64,000 nt of DNA, from positions 1 to 64,000 of the forward strand of contig CACEOF010000002.1 of the NCBI GenBank assembly GCA_902561095.1. The letters are read 5' to 3'. Positions 7,970 through 15,988 of the stretch are shown here, in pieces; the stretch's first letter is position 1; every line of letters starts with the position of its first letter. The notes under the pieces are model-generated. The model saw nothing but the letters and a program-made list of their open reading frames with translations, did no database searches and was not told where the DNA came from. The position numbers and the translations under genes were made by a program. Source of the DNA: an uncultured Pelagibacteraceae bacterium (lineage in GTDB: Bacteria; Pseudomonadota; Alphaproteobacteria; Pelagibacterales; Pelagibacteraceae).

Positions 7970-8009
7970 AACGCTTCTCATAACAGTTTGTATGGGAGGC
8001 GTTTTTTTT
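7970..8009 (+). terminator. Bidirectional rho-independent terminator
   Basis: A 13-bp stem (AACGCTTCTCATA with TATGGGAGGCGTT, two G-U pairs) and 8-nt loop is followed by a T-run on the + strand, and preceded by an A-run that gives a T-run on the minus strand. It ends the basic-peptide transcript and probably carD from the other side; the T-run touches the carD stop. It is the only clear intrinsic terminator I found in the window. Confidence 0.85.
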
Positions 8010-8913
8010 ATTCCTCATCAGGCTCCTCGTTATCAGAAATTGTTTCATCAACTGGCAATTCCTCAGTAGTGGATTTAGGAGGGCTCGCAACAGCTTGCGT
8101 TTGACTACCTGAATTTCTTTTTAGTGCTTTATCCAGCTTTTTCTGAGTGTCTTCTAAGGATAAATTTAGAATTATCTGAAATTCTGATAAAATTCTTTCG
8201 TAGGCTTTTTCAAAAAGTTGTCTCTCACTATAAGATTGATCTACCATGAGGTCGTCACCTTTGTTTAAATCTCTTACAACCTCTGCTAATTCGTATATTT
8301 TTCCTGATGAAATTTTTGCCTCGTATTCCTGTGCTCTTCTGCTCCACATTGATCTTTTAATTTTAGGTTTACTTTTTAGAATAGAGATACATTTATTAAC
8401 CTGATTAATAGTTGCTAATGGTCTTAGATGAGATTGCTTATTCACAGGAACCATTCCATTTGCTTTATCTTTCTCAAACTTAATAACATAAGTCTCAACA
8501 TCTATCCCACCTATATTGATTTTCTTAAATTCATTAATTTGTCCAACACCATGCTTGGGATAAACAACAAAATCTTTTATTTTATATTCTCTTTTTTCAG
8601 ACCCTTGCTTTTTAACTTTTTTTATTTCAGGTTTAAGTTCATTGGTTTTAGAAATCCTGAGATTATCAACTTTTTGTTCTGTCTGGCTTAAAACTTTTTT
8701 TTTATTAGCTTTTGTTTTTTGTGATTTTAAAAGATTTTTCTTTAAAATTTTTTTTACTTTTTTTACTTTTTTTACTTTTTTTGGAATTATTTTTTTTGTT
8801 TTTTTTACTTTATTTTTAATAACTTTTTTTTTAGTAACTTTTTTTTTCACTTTTTTTTCAGTTTTACCTTTAAAGATTTTCTTTAAAATATTTTTTGTAC
8901 TTATCTTGCTCAT
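8008..8913 (-). CDS. CarD/CdnL-family regulator with H1-like N-terminal tail
   Basis: CarD-type proteins bind RNA polymerase beta and stabilise open promoter complexes, often at rRNA promoters. The conserved domain starts near residue 110 with [17 protein letters not shown], followed by a helical part with [16 protein letters not shown] and the LAEVVRDL segment. Before it are about 90 residues extremely rich in lysine ([11 protein letters not shown] and similar), and the C-terminus is acidic ([13 protein letters not shown]). The ORF track begins at a GTG (8955); I chose ATG 8913 (MSKISTKN), giving 301 residues and a 44-base overlap with fdxA. Typical alphaproteobacterial CarD proteins have only a short leader before the domain, so the tail is notable. 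Order fdxA-carD is common in alphaproteobacteria. Confidence 0.88.
   Translation of the reverse strand: MSKISTKNILKKIFKGKTEKKVKKKVTKKKVIKNKVKKTKKIIPKKVKKVKKVKKILKKNLLKSQKTKANKKKVLSQTEQKVDNLRISKTNELKPEIKKVKKQGSEKREYKIKDFVVYPKHGVGQINEFKKINIGGIDVETYVIKFEKDKANGMVPVNKQSHLRPLATINQVNKCISILKSKPKIKRSMWSRRAQEYEAKISSGKIYELAEVVRDLNKGDDLMVDQSYSERQLFEKAYERILSEFQIILNLSLEDTQKKLDKALKRNSGSQTQAVASPPKSTTEELPVDETISDNEEPDEE
8756..8782. repeat. Three tandem 9-bp repeats inside carD
   Basis: ACTTTTTTT occurs three times in a row on the + strand; on the coding strand each unit specifies Lys-Lys-Val. The 9-bp unit keeps frame, so changes in copy number would lengthen or shorten the basic tail without disrupting the gene, while slippage within each A7 run could shift frame. 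Confidence 0.8.
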
Positions 8914-9196
8914 TTTTAAAAATTTTATGATCCGGTAGAGGATCTTTTTTCTCACTTATATTAGGCCAGATTTCTGAGTATTTTTTATTTATCTCTAACC
9001 ATTTTTCGCTACCAGGTTCTGTATCGGCTGTTATTGCATCAATCGGACATTCTGGCTCACAAACGCCACAATCTATACACTCCTCTGGATTAATTACAAG
9101 CATATTTTTTCCTTCATAGAAGCAATCAACGGGGCACACATCTACACAATCAGTTAATTTACATTTGATACATTTGTCATTTACAAGGTAAGTCAT
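8870..9196 (-). CDS. fdxA: FdxA-type 7Fe ferredoxin
   Basis: Small soluble electron carrier, 108 residues. The first half carries [18 protein letters not shown] (3Fe-4S/4Fe-4S type ligands with the long spacing of FdxA) and the second half [16 protein letters not shown] (a full 4Fe-4S motif), followed by the C-terminal extension usual in this family. Natural redox partners are not indicated by the neighbours. It sits between a TerB-like gene (2 bp) and carD (44-base overlap), and so is probably in one operon with the helicase. Confidence 0.94.
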   Translation of the reverse strand: MTYLVNDKCIKCKLTDCVDVCPVDCFYEGKNMLVINPEECIDCGVCEPECPIDAITADTEPGSEKWLEINKKYSEIWPNISEKKDPLPDHKIFKNEQDKYKKYFKENL

Positions 9197-9198
9197 TT

Positions 9199-9609
9199 TT
9201 AATTTCTATTTTTTATTTTTTCTTTAATATCTCCCATTACTTTACTGTCAACATAAAGTAATCCTGAAAGTCTTCTCATTAAATTAGTTTCATATAAGTC
9301 AGCGTCTTTATTTGAGTAAATTATAGCCCATAAAGTCTCAATTATTTTGATTTTTTCTTTTTCAGATAAATTTTTTACTTCTTTTGTAAATTCAAGAATT
9401 TGATTTGAATTATCTTCAGTAACTATTGCTTCTTTAATTATGGATGAAAGATTTTCTTTTTTAACTCCCAATTCTAACAATGTTTTCTTAATTATCTCCT
9501 CCTCTTTATCAGTAAAATTTTCATCGATCTTTGCTGCATGAATTAACAATGCACCAATTTTAATAAAAAAAAAGTTGTCTACTTTTTTATCATCTTTCTT
9601 AAAAAACAT
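9199..9609 (-). CDS. TerB-like helical protein
   Basis: 136 residues, all-helical by appearance, with the pattern of the TerB/DjlA N-terminal fold: [27 protein letters not shown] at the start and a repeat-like second half [27 protein letters not shown], where the conserved acidic residues could bind metal. A housekeeping role, not tellurite resistance, is likely because no other ter genes are near. It starts five bases after the helicase stop and ends two bases before fdxA. In many alphaproteobacteria an S4-domain RNA-binding gene stands here; I see none. Confidence 0.75.
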   Translation of the reverse strand: MFFKKDDKKVDNFFFIKIGALLIHAAKIDENFTDKEEEIIKKTLLELGVKKENLSSIIKEAIVTEDNSNQILEFTKEVKNLSEKEKIKIIETLWAIIYSNKDADLYETNLMRRLSGLLYVDSKVMGDIKEKIKNRN

Positions 9610-9614
9610 AATAA

Positions 9615-12095
9615 CTATCTTAGGTTTAAATTTTTTAAAACTTCAAAGGGATTTTCTTTTGAAATTTTTTTAGCTGGTACTTTTTTAAATTTTTTAATTG
9701 GACTATATTTAAAATATATTTCTTTTTCTTTTTCAAATATTTTATAATTCATTTTAGTTAAGAGCTTCTTAAAGTTTTCTTTACTACATCCTAATAGGTT
9801 TAACATTTCAGGTACTACTTTAATGTTCGTTTCCTCCTTAGAATTTGAATTAATGATTAACATAAATAGTCTTTCTAGAATATCTATCCTAACAAAGAAT
9901 GCGTCAAATTTCTCAAAACCACATAAAAGCATAAAGCTTTGGTTTTTAAAGTCTTTGTTGTCCACAAAATTAAGACCAAATGTAGGAGGTTTTAGATCAT
10001 AAAATTTTTGGTGAAAATTTTTCCATAATAAAGTCCTCAACGATACTGCTTCAGGCTTAATTAATTGATGCAAAAACACATGATACCGGCCAAATTTCAC
10101 ACCTAATTCCCTCAGAATTTTTCTTTCATTTTTGCCTAGTTTTTTTAAGTATTCTGAAACCTGTTCTCTCTTCAGCACTCCATTATTTTCATAAAGCTGA
10201 TAGGCTAAAGCTTTTATAGATGGGTTATTCTCTTTAATATTTTTTAGGTCAATAAGACTTTTTAATACCTCATTGATTTTTGTTTGAATCCATTTGTAAA
10301 TATATTCATTTAATTTTTGCTTAGGACCTTGATCAATTATATCATCTAAAATTAAACTAAAATTTGGATTTAGATAATCTGCACCTGTAGAAAGTTTTGC
10401 AATTGGAAATTTGTTCCAATAAATCTTAAAATCCTCATGGAGTTGAATTAAACCTGTATCAATAATTGCTTGAATTCTTCTCTCAAGTTCTGGACCAATC
10501 GTCTGTCTTGCTGCTTTTTTTAAAGACTTGATATCTGTCTCTAAAGCACCTTTTTTTAAGTCTAATTCCAATTTTAAACCATTTATTCTTCCAATAAATT
10601 GTTCATCAATCATTACGTTGTTATTTTCCAAGATATCTGTTTTAAATTCCATGTCTTGTTTTAATCCTCTTGCAAGAACACTTGCTCTTTTATCAATAAA
10701 AGTTTTAGTAAGTTCTTCATGAAGTCTATCTGAAAGTCTATCTTCTAAATGTTTAGTTTTCTCAATCCAATAATCTTGATTTTCTACCCAATTATTTTTA
10801 TTTGAAACATATGACCAAGTTCTTACATTTGCAATTCTATTTGATAAAGAGTCAACATTTCCGTCTAATTTGTCAAGTTTCATAAGCTGTAATCTCATAT
10901 AATCGTTAGAAATTACTCTTTTATCACTTCTTAAAAACTTAAAAACACTTCCAATAACCTCATAATGATTGCCATAAGTTTTCTTTACAAAATCAGGAAT
11001 TTGACAGCACTCCCATAGCAGACTTAGAGTTTTCTCATTAAATTTTAAATTATTAAAATTAGTATCTTTTAAAAAATATTTAAGGGCTTTTTCATCTTCA
11101 CACTCATGTATTTTTCTCAACCATTCCATATGAGGTTTTTCATCTAAACTTTTAATTAAACTAGTAGAGTTATTAAAATTTAAATTCGAATTTCTCCAAA
11201 ATAAAGTTCTTATTTCCTCAAATTTATGACTTTCTAGAAGATCTACATCCTCAGCTGTTATTTCTTTACATTCTCCAGTAATGCCAAAACTACCATCATT
11301 TAAATATCTTCCAGCTCTTCCAGCTATTTGACCTATCTCAGAAAGACTAAGTCTTCTTAATTTTTTTCCATCAAATTTTTTAAGATTAGAAAAATAAACA
11401 TGTTCTAAATCCATATTAATACCCATTCCAATAGCATCAGTAGCTACTAAAAAATCTACATCTCCAGACTGATATAATTCTACTTGAGCATTTCTTGTTT
11501 TAGGACTAAGAGAACCCATTACTATAGCTGCTCCACCCTTTTGTCTTCTTATTAACTCTGCTATTGCATAAACTTCTTCTGCAGAGAATGCTATGATTGC
11601 AGTTTTTCTATTTATTCTGGAAATTTTCTTGTGTCCTGAATATGTAAGCTTTGACAATCTGTCTCTATTTATAAACTCTATCTCTCCTTCTAATTTACTA
11701 ATAATATTTTTTATAGTATTAGATCCCATTAACATTGTGAGTTTTTCGCCTCTCATATTTAAAAGTCTATCTGTAAAAATATGTCCTCTTTCATGATCGG
11801 CACACATTTGTATTTCATCCACTGCAACAAATTCTAAATATTTGTCGATAGGCATAGACTCAACTGTACACAAGAAATATTTAGCATTTATTGGAATAAT
11901 TTTTTCTTCACCAGTGATTAAAGCAACTTTTTCAGTACTAATCTTTTTTATTACTTTGTCATATACTTCTCTTGCTAATAATCTAAGTGGAAATCCAATC
12001 ATTCCAGTTTCAAACGACAGCATAGTCTCTATTGCAAGATGGGTCTTTCCAGTGTTTGTAGGTCCGAGAACAGCAGTAATTTTATTTTTTTTCAT
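9615..12095 (-). CDS. SUV3-like DExH RNA helicase
   Basis: 826 residues. Helicase motifs in order: Walker A LGPTNTGKTHLAIETM at residues 9-24, motif II VDEIQMCADHERGHIF near residue 92, ATDAIGMGINMDLEHV near residue 218 and motif VI IGQIAGRAGRYL near residue 255. This GPTNTGKT/VDEIQM set is that of SUV3, the mitochondrial RNA helicase, and its alphaproteobacterial relatives. The long C-terminal half has no recognised catalytic motif. The role is probably RNA unwinding in decay or ribosome assembly, by analogy only. The ATG at 12095 directly precedes the P-loop. It leads the helicase-terB-fdxA-carD run. Confidence 0.88.
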   Translation of the reverse strand: MKKNKITAVLGPTNTGKTHLAIETMLSFETGMIGFPLRLLAREVYDKVIKKISTEKVALITGEEKIIPINAKYFLCTVESMPIDKYLEFVAVDEIQMCADHERGHIFTDRLLNMRGEKLTMLMGSNTIKNIISKLEGEIEFINRDRLSKLTYSGHKKISRINRKTAIIAFSAEEVYAIAELIRRQKGGAAIVMGSLSPKTRNAQVELYQSGDVDFLVATDAIGMGINMDLEHVYFSNLKKFDGKKLRRLSLSEIGQIAGRAGRYLNDGSFGITGECKEITAEDVDLLESHKFEEIRTLFWRNSNLNFNNSTSLIKSLDEKPHMEWLRKIHECEDEKALKYFLKDTNFNNLKFNEKTLSLLWECCQIPDFVKKTYGNHYEVIGSVFKFLRSDKRVISNDYMRLQLMKLDKLDGNVDSLSNRIANVRTWSYVSNKNNWVENQDYWIEKTKHLEDRLSDRLHEELTKTFIDKRASVLARGLKQDMEFKTDILENNNVMIDEQFIGRINGLKLELDLKKGALETDIKSLKKAARQTIGPELERRIQAIIDTGLIQLHEDFKIYWNKFPIAKLSTGADYLNPNFSLILDDIIDQGPKQKLNEYIYKWIQTKINEVLKSLIDLKNIKENNPSIKALAYQLYENNGVLKREQVSEYLKKLGKNERKILRELGVKFGRYHVFLHQLIKPEAVSLRTLLWKNFHQKFYDLKPPTFGLNFVDNKDFKNQSFMLLCGFEKFDAFFVRIDILERLFMLIINSNSKEETNIKVVPEMLNLLGCSKENFKKLLTKMNYKIFEKEKEIYFKYSPIKKFKKVPAKKISKENPFEVLKNLNLR

Positions 12096-12200
12096 TTCTA
12101 TGTTTGGTATTACTTTTTTTTTACCTACCAGATATTGTTGTAGTTATAGAACAAAAATAGACTAAAACATGACCGAATCGGAGGACAAAAAGTTCTCATT

Positions 12201-12599
12201 TTATTTTTTCAAAATTTTCCAAATACCTGAAGCGGAGGTTATAATTTTTTTATCACAGCTAAGTTCACAAAAAAGAAAAACAAGTGTTTTAGTTTTTTTT
12301 AAAATTCTAGTGTGCCCAACTATTTCGTCGCCTTCTTTTGAAGACCCAATAAATTTTATGTCCAGAGAAATTGTTACACATGGGACCTTACCAGCAGCTC
12401 GATGAGCAGCAGTTCCAGCACCCGAGTCAATCAGAGCTGACAAATATCCGCCGTGAGTTATACCTATAGCATTTAAATGATTTTTATTTATTATAGATTT
12501 AAATTCATATTCTGTCTCAGATATCGTTCTAAATAAAACACCTCCATTGTGTTTCATAAAACCTGGCTTTATACTTATCTGTTCAAAATTATTGCTCAT
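12201..12599 (-). CDS. PaaI-type hotdog-fold acyl-CoA thioesterase
   Basis: 132 residues with the hotdog pattern: HNGGVLFRTISETEYEFKSIINKNHLNAIGITHGGYLSALIDSG, where the HGG turn and the Asp of the following helix fit the active site of PaaI/YbdB-type thioesterases. It would hydrolyse an acyl-CoA, but the substrate is unknown. A 105-bp gap separates it from the helicase downstream; a possible 32-codon membrane peptide gene lies six bases upstream. Confidence 0.85.
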   Translation of the reverse strand: MSNNFEQISIKPGFMKHNGGVLFRTISETEYEFKSIINKNHLNAIGITHGGYLSALIDSGAGTAAHRAAGKVPCVTISLDIKFIGSSKEGDEIVGHTRILKKTKTLVFLFCELSCDKKIITSASGIWKILKK

Positions 12600-12605
12600 G
12601 TATTT

Positions 12606-12704
12606 TTAAAGTACATAGGTTAATATAATTAAAATTACCAAAATAATTATAAAAAAATAAATTACTGATTTTTGCAGAGATGCCTTAAGAAACCAATCAA
12701 ACAT
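12606..12704 (-). CDS. Possible 32-residue single-pass membrane peptide
   Basis: Below the ORF-track cutoff. The translation starts MFDWFLKASLQKSVIYFF and continues as a hydrophobic helix rich in Ile/Leu/Val to the end (LILTYVL-like). The pattern is a short amphipathic head plus one membrane span. It lies 13 bases after the 3' end of tRNA-Arg and six bases before the thioesterase gene on the same strand, which would fit a tRNA-peptide-thioesterase transcript. There is no strong Shine-Dalgarno sequence, and AT-rich DNA easily encodes hydrophobic runs, so it may be spurious. Confidence 0.4.
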   Translation of the reverse strand: MFDWFLKASLQKSVIYFFIIILVILIILTYVL

Positions 12705-12717
12705 ATCAATACCTATT

Positions 12718-12794
12718 TGGTGGACCGCCCAGAACTCGAATCTGGAGTCTCCCGGTTCGTAGCCGAGCGCCTTATCCAATTTGGCCAGCGGTCC
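12718..12794 (-). tRNA. tRNA-Arg(ACG)
   Basis: On the minus strand GGACCGC pairs with GCGGTCC, discriminator A and encoded CCA (12718-12720). The anticodon arm CTCGG-CTACGAA-CCGGG gives anticodon ACG, and the T arm CCAGA-TTCGAGT-TCTGG is canonical. A34 would be deaminated to inosine by TadA to read CGU/CGC/CGA. Length 77 nt. Confidence 0.96.
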
Positions 12795-12948
12795 TCATTT
12801 TATAGTTTTAAATATAGCTTAGTTATGCTAATTTTTGATCTTATTACCAATTTTTCTTCAATAAAAATACAGCTTTACAGAAAAAAACTAATTAATGTGC
12901 TAAAATAACATTAAATATACTTTTTTTTAGGTATATAAACCGTTAAAA
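12795..12948. other. Divergent intergenic region between tRNA-Arg and aceE
   Basis: 154 bp, AT-rich. It must carry the tRNA-Arg promoter on one strand and the aceE promoter on the other. The best + strand candidate is an extended -10 element TGCTAAAAT at 12898-12906, about 43 bp before the aceE ATG, without a good -35. No ORF or stable hairpin is evident. Confidence 0.4.
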
Positions 12949-15900
12949 ATGAGTGAAAAATTACTTGTACCTGACATTGGTGAATTTGAGAATGTTGAAG
13001 TTATCGAAATACTTGTAAAACCAGGTGATCAAATAAAGAAAAATGATCCCTTAATTACAATTGAAAGTGACAAATCTAGTGTTGAAATTCCGTCTACAAT
13101 TGATGGAAAAATTGAAAGTATTGAAACTAAAGTTGGGGACAAAGTTTCGAAAGGAGATCTGATATTAAATTACTCTTCTTCCTCTAAGAGCTCATCTGAT
13201 GTTAATCTTCCAAAAGACACAGAGAATATAATTAAAGAGGCAGAGGCAGTAATTGCAGATAAAAAAGATAAAGTACGGGATATAAAACAAACTGTTTCTG
13301 AAAAAAAACAAACTAAAATCCAAGTTGAGAATGGAAACGATATTGACCCTCTCGAAACAAATGACTGGTTAGAATCACTATCTGCAGTAATTTCAAAAAA
13401 TGGAAATCATAGGGCTCACTTTTTAATAAAAGAATTAATAAACAAGGCGTATCGAGAAGGTGCAAATATCCCCTATACACAAAATACTCCATATATAAAT
13501 ACAATCCCCCCTGAGGCAGAGGTGAAATCTAGTGGAGATCAAAACTTAGAAAGACGAATTAGGTCGTTAATCAGATGGAATTCAGCTGCCATGGTAGTTA
13601 GAGCCAATAAAAAATTCCCTGAACTAGGTGGGCACATTGGTACATTTGCATCAGCGGCTACATTGTACGATGTGGGAATGAATCATTTTTGGAGAGCAAA
13701 AAATAATAAGTTTGGTGGAGATCTGATTTACTTTCAAGGTCATAGTGCTCCTGGAATGTATGCGAGAGCTTTCCTAGAGGGAAGATTAAACGAAAAACAA
13801 CTAGATAGCTTTAGACAAGAAGTAAAACCTGGAGGACTATCTTCTTATCCGCACCCATGGTTAATGCCAAAGTTTTGGCAATTTCCAACAGTATCTATGG
13901 GGCTTGGTCCCATGCTTGCAATATATCAAGCCAGATACATGAAATATTTAATCAATAGAGGACTAATAAAAGATGAAGGAAGAAAAGTATGGGCTTTCTT
14001 AGGTGATGGGGAGATGGATGAACCAGAGTCAATGGGAGCAATTGGTTTAGCTGCTAGAGAGAATTTAGATAATTTAATTTTTGTTATTAACTGTAATCTT
14101 CAAAGACTGGATGGACCTGTAAGAGGTAATGGAAAAATAATTCAAGAACTTGAAGGGAGTTTTAGAGGGTCCGGTTGGAATGTAATAAAAGTAATTTGGG
14201 GTTCTTATTGGGACTCTTTACTGGCTAATGATAAAGAAGGCCATTTAGTAAAGCTTATGAATGAAACAGTTGACGGAGAATACCAGGCAGCTAAAGCAAG
14301 GAATGGTGCTTATGTAAGAGAAAAATTCTTTGGAAAATATCCTGAAACTTTAGAAATGGTCTCAAGTCTATCGGACAAAGATATATGGAGACTAAATAGA
14401 GGCGGACATGATCCACATAAAGTTTATGCAGCATATGATAAAGCAACCAAACATGAAGGAAGCCCAACAGTTATTATTGCTAAAACTATTAAAGGATATG
14501 GTATGGGAAAATCTGGAGAAAGTGTCAACACAACCCATCAAACAAAAAAATTAGATGTAGATGATCTAATGTATTATAGAGACCGTTTTGATGTACCTTT
14601 GACAGACGAACAAGTTAGAAATATTGAATATTTTAGACCGGATGAAAAATCTCAAGAAATTAAATATTTAAAAGAAAGAAGAGTTAAGTTAGGAGGATTT
14701 TTACCTGAGAGATCAACTTTTGCAAAACCTATTAAAGCACCTTCAAAAGATATTTTTGATTTTATGAAAGTATCAACTGGTGAAAAAGAAATGTCTACAA
14801 CAATGGCTCTTGTTAGAATGTTAACTAACTTAATGAGAGATAAAAATATTTCTCCAAGATTAGTTCCTATAATTCCAGATGAAGCAAGAACATTTGGTAT
14901 GGAAGGATTTTTTCAAAAAATTGGAATTTATGCTCATGAAGGTCAAAAATATGAACCAGAAGACTCAGCTCAATTAAGTTCATATAGAGAAGAAAAAAGT
15001 GGACAAGTTCTAGAGGAAGGAATTAATGAGGCAGGTGCAATGTCTTCATGGATTGCTGCAGCAACAGCTTACACAAATCATGATATTGAAATGATTCCAA
15101 TCTACACTTTTTATTCTATGTTTGGATTTCAAAGAATTGGAGATCTTGCTTGGGCAGCTGGAGATAGTCAAGCTAGAGGTTTTTTGATTGGTGCTACTGC
15201 AGGAAGGACAACATTAGCTGGAGAAGGTTTACAGCACCAGGATGGTCACAGTCATTTAATTGCATCGACTATTCCAAATTGTGTAGCCTATGATCCAACA
15301 TTCCATTACGAACTGGCAGTAATTTTTAGAGAAGGTTTAAGAAGGATGCACGAGAAAAAAGAAAATGTCTTTTATTACATTACGACAATGAATGAAAATT
15401 ACTCTCATCCAGAGATGCCAAAAGATAAAAATACAGAAGAAGGAATATTAAAAGGGATGTACAAAATAAAAGATTTTGACAAACATAAAAAAACTAAAAT
15501 TCAACTTCTTGGATCAGGTACAATACTTCGAGAAATGATTTCAGCAGCTGAAATTTTGCAAAAAGATTATCAAATTGATAGTGAAATTTGGAGTGTTACC
15601 AGTTTTAATGAACTTAGAAAAGATGGAATGGAGGTTGAGAGGTATAATTTGTTAAATCCAGACAAAGAACCAAAAAAATCTTTTGTTGAGCAATGTTTAG
15701 GTAAAACAGAGGGTCCAATTATGGCTGCTTCAGATTATATGAGAATGAATTCAGATCAAATTAGACCTTATACTAATAAAAGTTTCTACTCTCTGGGGGC
15801 TGATGGTTTTGGTAGGAGTGATACAAGAAAAAATTTAAGAAAATTCTTTGAAGTGGATAAAGAGCACATAGTTGCATATGGATTAAGTATTTTGGCAAAA

Positions 15901-15987
15901 GAGCAACTTATAGCCTCAAAACATGCAAAAGAAGCAATGAAAAAATATAACATTGATGGCAACAAGCCAATGCCCACTAAATTATAA
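12949..15987 (+). CDS. aceE: Pyruvate dehydrogenase E1 (homodimeric) with N-terminal lipoyl domain
   Basis: Thiamine-diphosphate enzyme that decarboxylates pyruvate and acetylates the lipoyl group of E2. Residues about 1-80 are a complete lipoyl domain with the modification loop ESDKSSVEIPS (Lys43 or so). A charged linker of about 45 residues follows, then the AceE core from about residue 128 (LETNDWLESLSAVI). The TDP motif GDGEMDEPESMGAIGL...FVINCN is near residues 351-383. The total of 1012 residues is about 125 more than E. coli AceE (887), which matches the added domain and linker. The lipoyl segment is closely similar to that of the adjacent aceF, so it looks like a copy of the E2 domain. 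No E3 (lpd) gene is next to it. aceF starts one base after the stop. Confidence 0.95.
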   Translation: MSEKLLVPDIGEFENVEVIEILVKPGDQIKKNDPLITIESDKSSVEIPSTIDGKIESIETKVGDKVSKGDLILNYSSSSKSSSDVNLPKDTENIIKEAEAVIADKKDKVRDIKQTVSEKKQTKIQVENGNDIDPLETNDWLESLSAVISKNGNHRAHFLIKELINKAYREGANIPYTQNTPYINTIPPEAEVKSSGDQNLERRIRSLIRWNSAAMVVRANKKFPELGGHIGTFASAATLYDVGMNHFWRAKNNKFGGDLIYFQGHSAPGMYARAFLEGRLNEKQLDSFRQEVKPGGLSSYPHPWLMPKFWQFPTVSMGLGPMLAIYQARYMKYLINRGLIKDEGRKVWAFLGDGEMDEPESMGAIGLAARENLDNLIFVINCNLQRLDGPVRGNGKIIQELEGSFRGSGWNVIKVIWGSYWDSLLANDKEGHLVKLMNETVDGEYQAAKARNGAYVREKFFGKYPETLEMVSSLSDKDIWRLNRGGHDPHKVYAAYDKATKHEGSPTVIIAKTIKGYGMGKSGESVNTTHQTKKLDVDDLMYYRDRFDVPLTDEQVRNIEYFRPDEKSQEIKYLKERRVKLGGFLPERSTFAKPIKAPSKDIFDFMKVSTGEKEMSTTMALVRMLTNLMRDKNISPRLVPIIPDEARTFGMEGFFQKIGIYAHEGQKYEPEDSAQLSSYREEKSGQVLEEGINEAGAMSSWIAAATAYTNHDIEMIPIYTFYSMFGFQRIGDLAWAAGDSQARGFLIGATAGRTTLAGEGLQHQDGHSHLIASTIPNCVAYDPTFHYELAVIFREGLRRMHEKKENVFYYITTMNENYSHPEMPKDKNTEEGILKGMYKIKDFDKHKKTKIQLLGSGTILREMISAAEILQKDYQIDSEIWSVTSFNELRKDGMEVERYNLLNPDKEPKKSFVEQCLGKTEGPIMAASDYMRMNSDQIRPYTNKSFYSLGADGFGRSDTRKNLRKFFEVDKEHIVAYGLSILAKEQLIASKHAKEAMKKYNIDGNKPMPTKL

Positions 15988-15988
15988 A

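Noticed and set aside
8642-8938. Phe-rich + strand ORF opposite carD
   Set aside because: Produced by reading the Lys-codon repeats of carD backwards (AAA to TTT); no independent support.
8914-8955. GTG start of carD giving a 315-residue protein
   Set aside because: It would deepen the overlap with fdxA to 86 bases; the ATG at 8913 is more credible, though neither has a good Shine-Dalgarno.
9199-9609. Tellurite-resistance operon
   Set aside because: Only one TerB-like protein is present, without terC, terD or terZ.
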